Assembly: GCA_934466455.1 (NCBI GenBank)
Contig: CAKSLF010000015.1
Coordinates: forward strand, 1 to 43,456
Direction of reading: 5' to 3'
DNA length: 43,456 bases
Source of the DNA: an uncultured Oscillospiraceae bacterium
GTDB taxonomy: Bacteria > Bacillota > Clostridia > Oscillospirales > Ruminococcaceae
The notes under the pieces: model-generated
What the model saw: the letters and a program-made list of their open reading frames with translations, nothing else
Told to the model about the DNA's origin: nothing
Databases searched by the model: none
Made by a program: the position numbers and the translations under genes
In this document: positions 42,604 through 43,456 of the stretch, in pieces
How positions within the stretch are numbered: position 1 is the stretch's first letter
How the letters are laid out: every line of letters begins with the position of its first letter

Positions 42604-43020
42604 ATGCTTGAAATAAAAAAAGTTTCTGTCGAAAGCCCCGAATATGCCGAAATTAAGGAAAATAACTTTTTCCGCAATCCGGTTTACTCAAGTGCCCTTA
42701 GAAATATCTGCGAAGGCTCCGGCGTTTCGCTTTATGCAGCCGTAAAAAACGGCTCCGTTTGCGGATTTGCCGCAGCGGACGACGCCACCGGCGATGTCTG
42801 TTCTCTGCTTTCACTCTCCGTTTCTCCCGAATACCGCAAAAAAGGCATTGCCCGCTCTATGCTCGATAATATTATTGAGGACAGAAAGCCAAAAGCCCTT
42901 GTTGCGGAATGTCTTGAAGATTCCCTTGGATTTTTTGAGAAATATGGTTTCTACGCAATTCCCCTCGGAGAAAAGCAGCCCGGAAAAAACGCCTATTATG
43001 CAACTTACAGAAAAATCTGA
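42604..43020 (+). CDS. GNAT family N-acetyltransferase
   Basis: The 138-residue protein has the GNAT core: LYAAVKNGSVCGFAAADDAT forms strands 2-3, LSLSVSPEYRKKGIARSMLD is strand 4 with the acetyl-CoA pyrophosphate loop (R/Q-x-x-G-x-A form), and LGFFEKYGFYAIPLG is the typical motif B. The acceptor is not predictable. The site before ATG is weak (GAAAGTTGATG), so the exact start is less sure. Its motif A is close in type to the broken GNAT at 133-354, but the two sequences differ. Confidence 0.9.
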   Translation: MLEIKKVSVESPEYAEIKENNFFRNPVYSSALRNICEGSGVSLYAAVKNGSVCGFAAADDATGDVCSLLSLSVSPEYRKKGIARSMLDNIIEDRKPKALVAECLEDSLGFFEKYGFYAIPLGEKQPGKNAYYATYRKI

Positions 43021-43111
43021 ACATAAAAAAATCCGGCATAAGCCGTGTGCCGATAAGACAGTAATTTGAGAAAACTACAAAATCGGCATCTGCCAAGCAG
43101 GATTGGACAAC
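43021..43111. other. Non-coding, nothing recognised
   Basis: A loose ATCCGGCATAAGCCG stretch lies at 43031-43045. No gene, promoter or repeat is supported. Confidence 0.4.
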
Positions 43112-43154
43112 AAAACAGGCGGCACTCAACTTCGGTTGGGTGTCGCCTGTTTTT
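43112..43154 (+). terminator. Strong UUCG-loop terminator
   Basis: A 17-bp stem, AACAGGCGGCACTCAAC with GTTGGGTGTCGCCTGTT (two G-T pairs), closed by C(TTCG)G and followed by T-run. Confidence 0.9.
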
Positions 43155-43456
43155 ACATCTAAGGGTTGAGAATCACCTGTTTTTTGCGCTGAAAAGCAAG
43201 GATAGCGAAAAGGGTGAAATAGTTATCGCCTCTGTGCGGTTCTTTTGTGAAACAGCGAATCGCTGCATAGCGGATACCGTTCGCTGGGGAGTGCGTATAT
43301 TTGCGGTCGTGCAAAATACCCAGCAAAACCGTAAAGTCGATAGGTGGGTATTTCGATGCAGAGTATGATTGACACTGTAAGAATCGAAAAATCAGATTTT
43401 AGCACAAAATAATATTGCTAAATGGCGATAACTTCCGTCGCGCCTATTGAAAATAA
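43155..43456. other. Right-edge stretch without a supported gene
   Basis: Short open frames exist on both strands (for example plus strand to 43368, minus strand 43223-43405) but none has a ribosome binding site or recognisable domain. TTGACA at 43368-43373 has no matching -10. The region may be the start of another locus. Confidence 0.4.

Noticed and set aside
43223..43405. Small minus-strand protein at the right edge
   Set aside because: No ribosome site, no recognised domain, and a residue composition typical of non-coding DNA.
1..43456. CRISPR array, transposase, integrase or tRNA gene
   Set aside because: No regularly spaced direct repeats, DDE or recombinase motifs, or tRNA cloverleaf with TTCGA arm could be found by reading; a tRNAscan or ISfinder run would be needed to exclude weak cases.

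Overview
The window looks like chromosomal DNA of a low-to-mid GC Firmicute of the class Clostridia, probably an uncultured anaerobic gut relative of the Ruminococcaceae/Oscillospiraceae. Supporting signs are a T-box leader on thrS, RNase Y, RemA, DegV, a single-chain L-serine dehydratase with an iron-sulfur cysteine pattern, a single-chain glycyl-tRNA synthetase, TTGACA/TATAAT promoters, strong GGAGG ribosome binding sites, many TTG starts and a marked preference for CTT leucine codons. Assignment below class is inference. No rRNA, tRNA, CRISPR array, transposase or prophage gene was recognised.

Layout. 1-411: tail of an acetyltransferase gene present twice around a perfect palindrome, perhaps a contig-edge artefact. 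412-2487 (minus): degV-sdaA operon. 2673-5153 (plus): greA and two secreted lipoprotein genes of unknown function. 5266-8358 (plus): a Crp/Fnr regulator followed by a three-gene NitT/TauT-type ABC importer, with an intergenic terminator after the binding-protein gene. 8405-16541 (minus): a tightly packed seven-gene run, pcrA, mscS, two M16 peptidase-family genes, lgt, folD and a HEAT-like protein. 16716-17489: a decayed blaI-blaR1 beta-lactam sensing module. 17635-20947 (plus): asnS, an aspartate-type aminotransferase and maf. 20999-21779 (minus): zapA-dut. 21937-22467: a small amidase-like protein. 22494-22917: a consensus promoter driving a probable pyrimidine-rich small RNA plus further non-coding DNA. 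22976-24586 (minus): rny. 24904-25428: a lipoprotein. 25597-27009: a MATE exporter with a terminator/short-ORF leader. 27156-29383: T-box plus thrS. 29495-31867: glgP. 31950-32702: a thioredoxin-like/acetyltransferase-like unknown. 32898-33557 (minus): HD phosphohydrolase. 33737-35778 (minus): a broken secreted metallophosphoesterase. 35954-39137 (minus): yicC-remA-gmk-rpoZ-coaBC. 39362-40738 (plus): glyQS. 40739-41270: mostly non-coding with a possible gene remnant. 41271-42260 (minus): a membrane-anchored XRE regulator. 42604-43020 (plus): a GNAT acetyltransferase. The last 436 bases hold a UUCG hairpin and no gene I can support.

Most genes are core housekeeping (translation, nucleotide metabolism, RNA decay, cell envelope). 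The more unusual material is non-coding or decaying: the small RNA candidate, the MATE leader, the blaI-blaR1 relic, the broken phosphoesterase and a heptamer, TGAGCAC/GTGCTCA, that by eye count is about five times more frequent than expected. I did not find a clear new multi-gene system.
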